From Candidatus Jordarchaeia archaeon (GTDB lineage Archaea; Asgardarchaeota; Jordiarchaeia; Jordiarchaeales; Freyrarchaeaceae): a DNA stretch of 8,710 bases. The notes under the pieces are model-generated. The model was not told the DNA's origin. It did not search any database and worked only from the letters and a program-made list of their open reading frames with translations. Shown here in pieces: positions 1 to 7,105 of this stretch (positions are counted from its first letter, which is position 1; every line of letters begins with the position of its first letter). Location: the NCBI GenBank assembly GCA_018383835.1, contig JAHAWR010000019.1, forward strand, positions 1 to 8,710, in the 5' to 3' direction. Both the position numbers and the translations under genes were made by a program.

Positions 1-424
1 AAGAGCAGAGTATTTTTGGTGCCGAGAAGTAGGGGTCTATGGTTAGTCCAGTTATGTCGTATATCTTCTTGCTACCCACAGTTTCCCTTATCCTTGCGCA
101 CTCCTTGGTTGTTCTACGGTCTTGCCAGACTATCGCATTCCTCAGCGGCACTCCGTTTTCATTGACTGGAACAATAGTTTCTCTTTGGTTAGTCACGCTA
201 ACCCCCACTATTCTTTCAGCTTCTATTTTGGCTAGGGAAAGCGCTCTTTTCATTGTGTTACAGGTTGCTCTCCACCAGTCATCCGCCCTTTGCTCAACCC
301 ATGTAGGGTGGGGGTAGATGCTAGGGTACTCCTCGTAAGCTTTACTAATCTCTCTTCCATTCTCATCAAATATTATCGTCCTACAACCTATTGTTCCCGC
401 ATCTATAGCCACTAGGTACTCCAA
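1..424 (-). CDS. FGGY-family carbohydrate kinase, glycerol kinase-like (N-terminal part, cut by window edge)
   Basis: This is the first 141 codons of an FGGY kinase; the remainder lies off the left edge. FGGY kinases transfer phosphate from ATP to a polyol or sugar in the cytoplasm; glycerol kinase makes sn-glycerol 3-phosphate. The start of the actin-like ATPase fold is visible as YLVAIDAGT (residues 3-11). Glycerol-kinase hallmarks follow: TNQRET (79-83 region, with R81 and E82 matching glycerol-binding Arg/Glu of GlpK), AIVWQDRRT with W100, and TGLTIDPYFS with Y132. The phosphate loop reads DAGTIGCRT rather than the usual DQGTTSSRA, and WVEQRADDWW resembles other FGGY kinases more than GlpK, so the substrate is not certain. 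I chose TTG at 424 because GGAGGGTGA sits five bases upstream. The upstream in-frame ATG at 439 would place that SD inside the coding region. It lies 64 bases downstream of the LOR/SDH gene on the same strand, so co-transcription is possible. Confidence 0.85.
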   Translation of the reverse strand, partial: MEYLVAIDAGTIGCRTIIFDENGREISKAYEEYPSIYPHPTWVEQRADDWWRATCNTMKRALSLAKIEAERIVGVSVTNQRETIVPVNENGVPLRNAIVWQDRRTTKECARIRETVGSKKIYDITGLTIDPYFSAPKILCS

Positions 425-428
425 TATT

Positions 429-437
429 TCACCCTCC
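429..437 (-). promoter_or_regulatory. Shine-Dalgarno site selecting the TTG start of the FGGY kinase
   Basis: GGAGGGTGA is a near-complete match to the archaeal anti-SD complement. It sits directly before AATA and TTG at 424. The ATG at 439 overlaps this site and has only a weak AGGG further upstream, so the TTG start is preferred. Confidence 0.65.
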
Positions 438-488
438 ATGCTCTTTTACCCTAAAGAATTTTTTTCCATTTGGTAAACTTTTCTGTCA

Positions 489-1721
489 CTATGGCTTTCT
501 ACTGCTCCTTTCAACGTTTTCCAGCTCTTGAACTAGTTGTGGGAGAAAGGCGCCCACGTCGCTTACGACTCCTAGAGCATAGGTTCCTCTATCTGTTAGC
601 TTTGTGACAGCACTAGGATTTATGTCCACGCACACTATCTTAACGGTTGAAGGCAGCATGTTGCCTACTGCTATAGAGTGAAGCATTGTAGCAAGCATTA
701 AAACAAGCTTTGCCTCCTTCAAGTGCTCACGCATTGCGTCTTGAGCTTCGAGTACGTCTGTTATAACCTCTGGAAGTGGCCCATCGTCACGAATAGAACC
801 CGCAAGCACGAAGGGCACCTGGTTTACGATACACTCGTACATTATACCCTTTCTGAGAACCCCTGCCTCTACGAGTCTTTTTATTGAACCGTATTTTCTA
901 ACCTCATTTATCGCCATCAGGTGATGTCTGTGCCCTCCTTCGTAGTTTTCAAGTGTTTCAAGGTTCATTCCCAGAGATGTGCCGTAAAGGCTACTTTCGA
1001 TGTCATGTACTGCTAAAGCGTTACCTGAGAGGAGCGCGCTAACATATCCCATCTTTATAAGTTTGGCTAGTGCCTCTGACGCTCCAGAATGAACTACCGC
1101 TGGGCCGGCTACTACGACTATTTTTTCGCCTCTCGCCTTCATTAGGTACATTTCATTTGCTAACATTTTAACTAAAGACATTGTAGGCTTCTCTGGAGAA
1201 ACATCACTTTCCATGAATCCAAAAACTTCTCTTTTTCTAGACCTTTCAGGGGGGACTACCTTTATTCCTGATTCGTTAAGGACTACCAGATCCCCTTTCT
1301 TAACTTTCCTCATAGGGGTGCAGACAGGTACTCCGTTCCTCACTACGATGACCTTGTCCATCTCTATGTTTTCACATTTAACCCATTTTCCATCAAGGAG
1401 AATGTAAGTTGGATGGTTGGTTGTTGAGTAGAAATTGTCGGGTAAAACTCCGTCAGCCGGAGCGGGCATCAGCTTAACTCCCTCTACCTCTTTCACGATG
1501 CTCGCGCCAATTTTCTGAATTTCTTTCAGGAGGACCCTAAGATGTCTCTCATCTCTTCCTTTTATAAGAATCCTGGCGTATGAGTGTTCACTTTTAGTTC
1601 TACCAATCCTAAAATCTAGAATCTCGAACTCTCCATCTAAATCGTATATCGCTGCGAAAACTCTTGGCAAGATCAGCGAATCTATTATGTGTCCTCTGAG
1701 TTCGACTTCAGCTTCGCTCAA
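489..1721 (-). CDS. LOR/SDH-domain protein (TIGR00300 type), probable archaeal ornithine cyclodeaminase
   Basis: This 410-aa protein matches the TIGR00300/COG1915 family. Residues about 9-95 form the LOR/SDH N-terminal domain (HIIDSLILPRVF, then FEILDFRIGRTKSEHSYARI). Residues about 180-400 form an NAD-binding Rossmann-like domain, with AGPAVVHSGA (205-214), GNALAVHDIE (233-242) and CVDINPSAVTKLTDRGT (364-380). From family knowledge, the related C-terminal domain of cyanobacterial AgrE/ArgZ and a methanogen homolog have been reported to convert ornithine to proline and ammonia with NAD. The function here is assigned by that similarity. Length is normal for the family. The start is TTG at 1721, preceded at seven bases by AGGAGGGT (1734-1727); an ATG at 1740 is out of frame. 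A TATA-like ATTTAAAC near 1763-1770 would give a leader of about 20 bases. The likely role is arginine/ornithine breakdown or proline synthesis; a purely structural LOR/SDH role cannot be excluded. Confidence 0.85.
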   Translation of the reverse strand: MSEAEVELRGHIIDSLILPRVFAAIYDLDGEFEILDFRIGRTKSEHSYARILIKGRDERHLRVLLKEIQKIGASIVKEVEGVKLMPAPADGVLPDNFYSTTNHPTYILLDGKWVKCENIEMDKVIVVRNGVPVCTPMRKVKKGDLVVLNESGIKVVPPERSRKREVFGFMESDVSPEKPTMSLVKMLANEMYLMKARGEKIVVVAGPAVVHSGASEALAKLIKMGYVSALLSGNALAVHDIESSLYGTSLGMNLETLENYEGGHRHHLMAINEVRKYGSIKRLVEAGVLRKGIMYECIVNQVPFVLAGSIRDDGPLPEVITDVLEAQDAMREHLKEAKLVLMLATMLHSIAVGNMLPSTVKIVCVDINPSAVTKLTDRGTYALGVVSDVGAFLPQLVQELENVERSSRKP

Positions 1722-1762
1722 TCTCTACCCTCCTAGACATCATTTGCATCAGGAATGTTGCG

Positions 1763-1770
1763 GTTTAAAT
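1763..1770. promoter_or_regulatory. Palindromic TATA-like box in the divergent spacer
   Basis: GTTTAAAT contains the self-complementary TTTAAA and lies between the divergent genes at 1721 (minus) and 1826 (plus). Read leftwards it predicts a start near 1741 and a leader of about 20 bases. Read rightwards it predicts a start near 1793 and a leader of about 33 bases. Both spacings are plausible for archaeal promoters. The spacer 1722-1825 holds no gene. Confidence 0.45.
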
Positions 1771-1825
1771 CATTTTTTGATTCTTTGGTAAAAGAAAAGA
1801 AATAACTTCAACCGGGTGAAGTGTT

Positions 1826-4216
1826 TTGCTCTCGCTTAGAATTCTAGCTTTATTTCTATTCCTTCTATTCCTATTTGCTTCTTACCAATACTTTGTCAGA
1901 GATCGCTTTATCATCATTTTAAAGAAAGACGAAATTTGGCTTATGAGAGGACGCAAACCAATTAAGGCCGGCATCATCTTACCCCTCGAAACTTTCATTA
2001 AGCAATTAGAGAGTTTTCTTGAGATACACGGTTTAGAGGTTTCACTCGAACTGGTAATGTCTAAGGGAGAAAAACGAAAATACGTATACATTTATCATCC
2101 TTCACCAGAATTTCTCCATTCCTTAAATCACACACAAGTTAAGTTGAACTCTAATTTTAATGAGGCCTTTTTGTCGATTTTGGGCAGTAGAACATTCAAG
2201 AGAGCAACTTCTATTAAGGAAAAAAAGATCTTATGTTTAGAAAGCGCTGTTTCTCCTTTCTTTGTATCTTTAATGACTTTTTCTTCATTTTCACGGAAAC
2301 AGATGGATGATTTAGTTGAGAACCTCAGAGTGATCTCGGAGAAATTTGACATAGATGTTCACTTAATTGTACCATTGAAACTCGAAAGAAATACGCGTTA
2401 TAAACTTCGTAAAACCCAAAGGGATGTGACGCTCAACGCCTTCAAGTTTTTGTCATCGCCTTATGTGATCTTCATAAGCAGAAATCTGCCTTCTATGAGG
2501 AATGTGGTGAAAGAGGCTGAAACCTTCCTATATCCTTTACATAACGTGTCTTTTATGAATGCCAACTCTATTCTAAGGAACTTACTTAAGATCGCCTGCC
2601 GCCTTCATATCTCAAGCTCCTTTTTCCCTCTGAATGGCATTGATGCGCTTTACATGCTCTCAAAGGGCATAAAAGCCTCGGAGCCATCACTGCACGTCAG
2701 TCGCTCGATTGTATTAGGGAAACTTTTCATTAAAGACCGTGCAGTTGATTTAAAGATAGATGAGAAAATCCTTAAACCTATTTTGCTTTCAGTAAAGCAT
2801 ATCAGTTCGCTTATTTTAATCCTCAGAAAGCTTGCATCTCAGCTTTCATGTAAATGGTTAGTTCTCGATTTTCAGGGAGCTACGTTACAGTTAAGGGACG
2901 CAATAGGAGGCGGGCTAGTTTTATCGGAAAAAAGCACTTTCACTCCTATTTCCCTTGTCCCCTCTCCCATAATTCCCATGCATGATTACCTTGCGCGGCT
3001 AGTAGGTCTATTAGCTAAGGTCTTAAGGTTCCCAGCCACAAAAGTTAGTGTAACTCGAGAGCTTTTAAGGGCAACTAATTATGAACATATCACATCGTTC
3101 CTTTTAGAAGTACTACGCATGATGTCGGATAGACCTTACCAAGAAGAGAGAACAAAAGAGCTTCTTTCAGACATAGAAAGTGGGGCTTTGACTGGGTTCT
3201 TCGAGAGAAACAATCCAACATTAGAAGAACTATTTCCTGCTTCAAGAGTTCTCTTAGACTTAAGCAAGCCGGCATCTAGACTTAAACCAACCACAATTGA
3301 ATTTTTGACGTCTGTAATTATTGATCTGTGTCCTAAGCAGGAATACTCACTTCTAATAGTTGCACCACCACCAATTGTCGTTAATCTGTTAGACTGCGGC
3401 ATTACAGACGTCGCCTCTGAGACCTTCACTTTCATTTTTTCAACCTTTAACGAGCTTCCTCATCAATACTATCAACAATTTAAGTCAGTTATTGTAGAAA
3501 CTGAAAGCAATAAGCGCGGTAGTAAAGCATTTTCTTTTCTAAGGAGAGACTGCCCTCCGATAACATTTTACATTAACTCACAAGACGATGCTGCCGCCTC
3601 CTTTAATCATAATTACTCCGTTATAGATCTCGATGAAAAAATTCTTCGACTACTAGAAAGTTTTCCCTATACCACGGAAGAGCTCATATCCAAAACACTG
3701 GGGACTTCTAAAGAGGTTATTCGAGAAGCGTTAAGAAAACTGAGAAAAAGTACGCCATACGTTAAGCGCATCTATCTCCCCGCGCCTGGCGGAAGGCGCA
3801 TTCCTATTTTCTTTCTTGAAACGGAGAATAGAAAAATGGGCGAAATAATTTCACTATATGCTCACGACCTAATAGAGAAGATATGTAACGAAACAGGATC
3901 ACTGTTAGTGCAAGCTAGGGATCCAAAATTAGGGCTAGACGGCTTCATAGAGTGCTACCCATTCAAACTGGCACTAACTAAAGAAGAAAGAGAAATCAGT
4001 AAACTGTCACAGCAAGTCGAGAAAATCGCTGAAAAACACGGCGCCATGTTGGTAATCCTTCTTGACGAGCGCGACACCAAGCTAGCTGCAGAACTCAAGC
4101 AACGCCTCGGAGACAAGGTTATAGTAACCTACTTAGGTGAACTTGACGTGCTACCATTAAAAATTAAAGCGAAACAGCTCTCGTCAGAAACTAGAACCTT
4201 CATCAGAGGAGTATAA
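1826..4216 (+). CDS. Membrane-anchored, degenerate HerA/VirB4-like protein (putative pseudo-ATPase) with C-terminal winged helix
   Basis: This 796-aa protein has no family I can name with certainty. Residues about 5-24 are one hydrophobic segment (ILALFLFLLFLFASYQYFV), probably an anchor with the rest cytoplasmic. Residues about 30-300 are a mixed alpha/beta region like the pre-ATPase domain of VirB4/HerA proteins. From about 300 the order follows a HerA-type ATPase. There is a strand leading to the P-loop position, but this reads SVKHISSL (322-329) instead of GxxGSGKS. Next is a HerA-like WLVLDFQG (344-351), then LLDLSKPASR (476-485), then LLIVAPPP (509-516) where an active enzyme has EEAH. 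The Walker A lysine and the catalytic acid are therefore both missing. Residues about 600-668 look like a winged helix. The last ~110 residues are an unassigned alpha/beta domain. The frame is intact, which argues against a decayed gene. The start is TTG, with GGGTGA at 1814-1819. topA follows 72 bases later. The HerA relationship is inferred from motif order. Confidence 0.6.
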   Translation: MLSLRILALFLFLLFLFASYQYFVRDRFIIILKKDEIWLMRGRKPIKAGIILPLETFIKQLESFLEIHGLEVSLELVMSKGEKRKYVYIYHPSPEFLHSLNHTQVKLNSNFNEAFLSILGSRTFKRATSIKEKKILCLESAVSPFFVSLMTFSSFSRKQMDDLVENLRVISEKFDIDVHLIVPLKLERNTRYKLRKTQRDVTLNAFKFLSSPYVIFISRNLPSMRNVVKEAETFLYPLHNVSFMNANSILRNLLKIACRLHISSSFFPLNGIDALYMLSKGIKASEPSLHVSRSIVLGKLFIKDRAVDLKIDEKILKPILLSVKHISSLILILRKLASQLSCKWLVLDFQGATLQLRDAIGGGLVLSEKSTFTPISLVPSPIIPMHDYLARLVGLLAKVLRFPATKVSVTRELLRATNYEHITSFLLEVLRMMSDRPYQEERTKELLSDIESGALTGFFERNNPTLEELFPASRVLLDLSKPASRLKPTTIEFLTSVIIDLCPKQEYSLLIVAPPPIVVNLLDCGITDVASETFTFIFSTFNELPHQYYQQFKSVIVETESNKRGSKAFSFLRRDCPPITFYINSQDDAAASFNHNYSVIDLDEKILRLLESFPYTTEELISKTLGTSKEVIREALRKLRKSTPYVKRIYLPAPGGRRIPIFFLETENRKMGEIISLYAHDLIEKICNETGSLLVQARDPKLGLDGFIECYPFKLALTKEEREISKLSQQVEKIAEKHGAMLVILLDERDTKLAAELKQRLGDKVIVTYLGELDVLPLKIKAKQLSSETRTFIRGV

Positions 4217-4221
4217 ATAAA
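4212..4221 (+). promoter_or_regulatory. Candidate TATA box for the topA operon
   Basis: TATAAATAAA overlaps the TAA stop of the preceding gene. It predicts transcription from about 4240 and a leader of about 50 bases before the topA ATG at 4289. A second AT-rich stretch near 4230-4238 is a weaker alternative. Read-through from the upstream gene is also possible. Confidence 0.4.
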
Positions 4222-4288
4222 AACAGCGGATAAAGATTATTACTTTCTTAGTGGTTATGACCTACGTTAGCAGCTGGGAGGCATCCAT

Positions 4289-6352
4289 ATGAGTTATACT
4301 TTAATTATCGCTGAAAAACCTAGTGCTGCTGAACGTATTGCAAAAGCGCTTGACGAGAAGGGTAAGCCTGAGGTTTACGAAGAAAATGGTATTCATTACT
4401 ACAAAGCGATTAGAGATAAAAAGGAACTAATAATTGTATCTGCCATAGGACACTTGTTCTCAGTTAGCCAGAAAGGCGGCGGTTGGACCTACCCCGTGTT
4501 TAACGTGGAATGGGTGGCTGCTTACCGAGTCAACAAGCGTGCTTCAAACACGAAGCACTTCATAAACCTCATATCGAAGCTTGCCAAAGACGCCGACTCC
4601 TTCATTTCAGCCACCGACTTCGACATAGAAGGTAGCCAAATCGCCTATAATATACTCAAGTACGCGTGTGGACCAGATAGCCTCTCTAAAGCAAAGAGAA
4701 TGAAGTTTTCAGCTTTAACAAAGGAAGAACTCATTAACGCGTACTACTCTCTCTCACAAACCCTCGATTGGGGTCTTATTGAAGCTGGCAGAGCAAGGCA
4801 CGAAGTAGATTGGATATACGGCATAAATCTTTCCAGGGCAATGATAACATCACTAAAGAATACCGCCGGAAAGTATCACGTCCTCAGTACTGGCCGCGTT
4901 CAAGGACCAACCCTTTCCTTCATAGCAAAAAGAGAACGAGAAATAAAGAGTTTTGTGCCGAAACCTTACTGGACAATCACAGCTCAAGCGGAGATAAACG
5001 ATGTGACATACGTCCTTCATTATGAGAAAGGAAAAATACTAGTAAAAAGCGAAGCTGAAAAAATCGTTGAAGAATGTAGTGGTGGAACAGGACTGATCAC
5101 AGATGTTTCTTCCTCCGAAAAAGTGCTTAACCCTCCACCACCATTTGACATTAGTAGCCTCCAGTCAGAGGCATACTCCATCTTCGGCTATACCCCCAGT
5201 AGAACAATGGCGATAGCTGAAAGGCTATACCTAGCAGCTTTAATATCTTATCCCCGAACAGGAAGCCAAAGATTTCCTCCATCAATAGATCTTGCATCTA
5301 TCTTGGAGAACCTAAAGGAACATAGACAATATGCGCCCATAGTCGAATCCATCCTCGCAAGGGGGGAATTGTCCCCCGCTGAAGGTAAAAAAGAAGACCC
5401 AGCTCACCCGCCAATACACCCGACAGGGACGCTACCCGAAGAGAAACTTTCGCCCGAAGAAGAAAAATTATTCGATCTGATAGTAAGGCGCTTCCTTGCA
5501 ATATTTGGTCCCCCCTCTATTAGAGAGAGCATGAAGGTCACAGTCGCTGTGTTCTCTCACACCTTCTACTTAAGGGGGGTGAAAACCAGAGTTGCTGGCT
5601 GGCAGAAAGCCTATGAACCATACATCAGAACGGAGGAAATAGAAATCCCATCGGTGAGAGAAGGAGAACAAGTTAGGGTAGTTGGCGTTAACTTAGAGGA
5701 AAAGTATACCTTACCACCTCCCAGATATAACCCCAACAGCCTCCTGAAACTAATGGAGGCAAACCAGATAGGGACAAAGGCAACTCGCGCAGATATAATA
5801 GAAACACTTTACGAGAGACGCTACATAACCGGAAGGCAAATTGAAATAACCGACCTTGGCTTCTCCGTGATAAATGTCTTGTCAGCCTATTGCCCAAAGG
5901 TCTTATCGGTAGATTTAACACGCGAACTTGAAGAAGCAATGAACCAGATAGAGTCACAGAAAAGGACGAGGCAGGAAGTAATAGTAGATGCAATAGAAAA
6001 ACTAACTCCAATACTTGAAGACTTTAAACGAAAGGAAAAAGAGATCGGGGACGCCCTTCACGACGCTCTTTCCAAGATACAACAAAAACAATTTCTCCTT
6101 GGCAATTGCCCCCTCTGCGGCGGGCAACTAAAAATAATTAGGTCTAGAAAAAGCAAGAAGCGATTCGTGGGCTGCTCAAACTACTGGGGGGGAACATGCA
6201 ACTTCAGTGCCCCTCTTCCTCAAGCTGGAGTTATTGAACCAACAGGGAAAACCTGTCCCAACTGCGGCTTCCCAACGCTTCTTGTCAGAAGGCCTAGACG
6301 TCGCCCCCAAGAACTCTGTGTAAACTGGCAAAAATGTCAGGGGGCCAAATGA
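4289..6352 (+). CDS. topA: DNA topoisomerase I (type IA, archaeal)
   Basis: This 687-aa type IA topoisomerase relaxes negatively supercoiled DNA by cutting and passing one strand through a 5'-phosphotyrosine intermediate. The TOPRIM domain is at the N-terminus, with TLIIAEKPSAAERIA carrying E9 and ATDFDIEGS giving the acidic triad D110, D112, E114. The active-site tyrosine is Y321 in ISYPRTGS. The gate and DNA-binding arches follow, including LMEANQIGTKATRADIIETL. The C-terminus has two Cys4 zinc modules: C607/C610/C629/C637 and C656/C659/C677/C683. The second ends four residues before the stop. Length and layout fit the archaeal topA family. No reverse-gyrase helicase domain is attached. The start ATG has GGGAGG (4276-4281) seven bases upstream. 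The TGA stop overlaps the ATG of the next gene, so the two are probably translated together. Confidence 0.96.
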   Translation: MSYTLIIAEKPSAAERIAKALDEKGKPEVYEENGIHYYKAIRDKKELIIVSAIGHLFSVSQKGGGWTYPVFNVEWVAAYRVNKRASNTKHFINLISKLAKDADSFISATDFDIEGSQIAYNILKYACGPDSLSKAKRMKFSALTKEELINAYYSLSQTLDWGLIEAGRARHEVDWIYGINLSRAMITSLKNTAGKYHVLSTGRVQGPTLSFIAKREREIKSFVPKPYWTITAQAEINDVTYVLHYEKGKILVKSEAEKIVEECSGGTGLITDVSSSEKVLNPPPPFDISSLQSEAYSIFGYTPSRTMAIAERLYLAALISYPRTGSQRFPPSIDLASILENLKEHRQYAPIVESILARGELSPAEGKKEDPAHPPIHPTGTLPEEKLSPEEEKLFDLIVRRFLAIFGPPSIRESMKVTVAVFSHTFYLRGVKTRVAGWQKAYEPYIRTEEIEIPSVREGEQVRVVGVNLEEKYTLPPPRYNPNSLLKLMEANQIGTKATRADIIETLYERRYITGRQIEITDLGFSVINVLSAYCPKVLSVDLTRELEEAMNQIESQKRTRQEVIVDAIEKLTPILEDFKRKEKEIGDALHDALSKIQQKQFLLGNCPLCGGQLKIIRSRKSKKRFVGCSNYWGGTCNFSAPLPQAGVIEPTGKTCPNCGFPTLLVRRPRRRPQELCVNWQKCQGAK

Positions 6353-6588
6353 AAATGCTGGAAAAATGTCCGATTTGCGGAGAAAGAAAATCTGAGAATA
6401 GCCCTTACTGTGAAAACCACCAATTAGCATATGAAAATCTAAAAAAACAATACCAATACTGGAGAGAGGCCCTTCAAATCAGTTGGCAAGAATACTTGCA
6501 AAGAATAATAGAGAACAAAAACACTGGACAATGGGCCAGAGAAGTCGCAAAGGACCTGATCGAAAAACAAAAAACCAAGAACTATTAA
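6349..6588 (+). CDS. Small zinc-finger protein coupled to topA
   Basis: This 79-aa protein begins with a compact zinc-binding motif, C7-P-I-C10 and Y-C21-E-N-H24, giving a Cys3His ligand set. A helical, charged and aromatic-rich tail follows (residues about 25-79, including KKQYQYWREALQISWQEYLQ). The start is ATG at 6349, which overlaps the topA TGA in an ATGA arrangement and has GGGGG at 6340-6344 four bases upstream. ATGs at 6334 and 6355 are in frame but less well placed. The overlap implies translational coupling with topA. I do not recognise a named family. The finger-plus-helix layout would fit a nucleic-acid or protein adaptor, perhaps acting with topoisomerase I, but that is inferred from position only. 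Confidence 0.8.
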   Translation: MKMLEKCPICGERKSENSPYCENHQLAYENLKKQYQYWREALQISWQEYLQRIIENKNTGQWAREVAKDLIEKQKTKNY

Positions 6589-6601
6589 AAGTAGCTAGCA
6601 G

Positions 6602-6607
6602 AGGAGG
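6602..6607 (+). promoter_or_regulatory. Strong Shine-Dalgarno supporting a CTG start at 6616
   Basis: AGGAGG, within GAGGAGGGG, lies eight bases before CTG at 6616. No ATG, GTG or TTG occurs within 30 bases downstream except GTG at 6643, which is 35 bases away and has no SD of its own. Confidence 0.6.
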
Positions 6608-6615
6608 GGAAGAAA

Positions 6616-7020
6616 CTGCCCAGAAAAGCATCGGCAAAAATAGTGGGCTGGCTACGGAAAACGGTAGCTTGGTTGCGCAATCCTCCCAACATAGTGCTTA
6701 TCGTCGCCCTTCTAGTTTTCTTCCTTTTCGTTCTCAGCGGCGGTGTTCATCTTATGCTAAACCCCCCCCAAATAAGCTTCGGCTTCATAAACACAAACAT
6801 CCAAGACCAATACCTGACGGAGGGTATCGTGGTAGCGATCCTGATATTCATTGGTTTCATGGGAATGGCTTTCGTCTATGAAGCCACAAAAAATGTATAT
6901 AATCCAAGCTACGCCACAAAACTACTAGCGGTCGGATTAATTTTAACCATAATAGCGGTAATACTCCTCCACTGGCTATTAATACAAAAAGCACCTTGGC
7001 TTTTCCGAGCAACACGATAA
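6616..7020 (+). CDS. Three-helix membrane protein resembling the Ost3/Ost6 membrane domain
   Basis: From the CTG start this is a 134-aa protein with a basic N-terminus (MPRKASAKIVGWLRK) and three membrane segments at about 26-46, 68-89 and 102-123. The loop before segment 2 reads NIQDQYLTEGIVVAILIF. It resembles the QAQFVAE-type motif just before a helix in eukaryotic Ost3/Ost6 (TUSC3/MAGT1). The short K/N-rich loop, long third helix and following Lys also match. Ost3/Ost6 are oligosaccharyltransferase subunits that help N-glycosylation of proteins crossing the membrane. This protein lacks their thioredoxin domain, so any redox role is absent. The match is from memory of the eukaryotic sequences and is moderate. 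The alternative GTG start at 6643 would shorten the protein by nine residues. The gene begins 27 bases after the zinc-finger gene and appears to be last in the topA operon. Confidence 0.65.
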   Translation: MPRKASAKIVGWLRKTVAWLRNPPNIVLIVALLVFFLFVLSGGVHLMLNPPQISFGFINTNIQDQYLTEGIVVAILIFIGFMGMAFVYEATKNVYNPSYATKLLAVGLILTIIAVILLHWLLIQKAPWLFRATR

Positions 7021-7047
7021 TTGTCCACGTAACCATCCTCCGAGCCC

Positions 7048-7054
7048 TTATATA
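7048..7054. promoter_or_regulatory. Unassigned TATA-like element in the convergent spacer
   Basis: TTATATA sits between two convergent genes, where no coding start needs it. It reads equally well on both strands. Transcription would begin near 7076 going right or near 7026 going left, antisense to atpB or to the Ost3/6-like gene respectively. It may be a chance AT-rich match. Confidence 0.25.
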
Positions 7055-7064
7055 GCCGTCTTTC

Positions 7065-7077
7065 TCCTTAAAAAGGA
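7065..7077. terminator. Small palindrome, possible bidirectional terminator
   Basis: TCCTTAAAAAGGA forms a five-base stem with a three-base loop between the convergent stops at 7020 and 7106. The minus strand reads five Ts within it. On the plus strand a T-run follows at 7086-7090. Archaeal termination depends mainly on T-runs, so the hairpin itself may not matter. Confidence 0.35.
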
Positions 7078-7105
7078 TGAAAGGTATTTTTCGTGGGAGT
7101 TCGTT

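Noticed and set aside
39..317. Open frame of 92 codons on the plus strand
   Set aside because: It is antisense to the FGGY kinase, whose reading frame shows clear family motifs.
1826..4216. Decayed pseudogene explanation for the pseudo-ATPase
   Set aside because: The frame is uninterrupted over 796 codons with a good SD, and other HerA-like motifs are kept while only the nucleotide-contacting residues are lost.
6762..6769. Run of eight Cs that could be a phase-variable tract
   Set aside because: It encodes Asn-Pro-Pro-Gln in frame, and nothing else suggests a contingency locus.
6483..6881. Open frame of 132 codons on the plus strand
   Set aside because: It straddles the zinc-finger and Ost3/6-like genes in another frame, has a low-complexity composition and no good SD.
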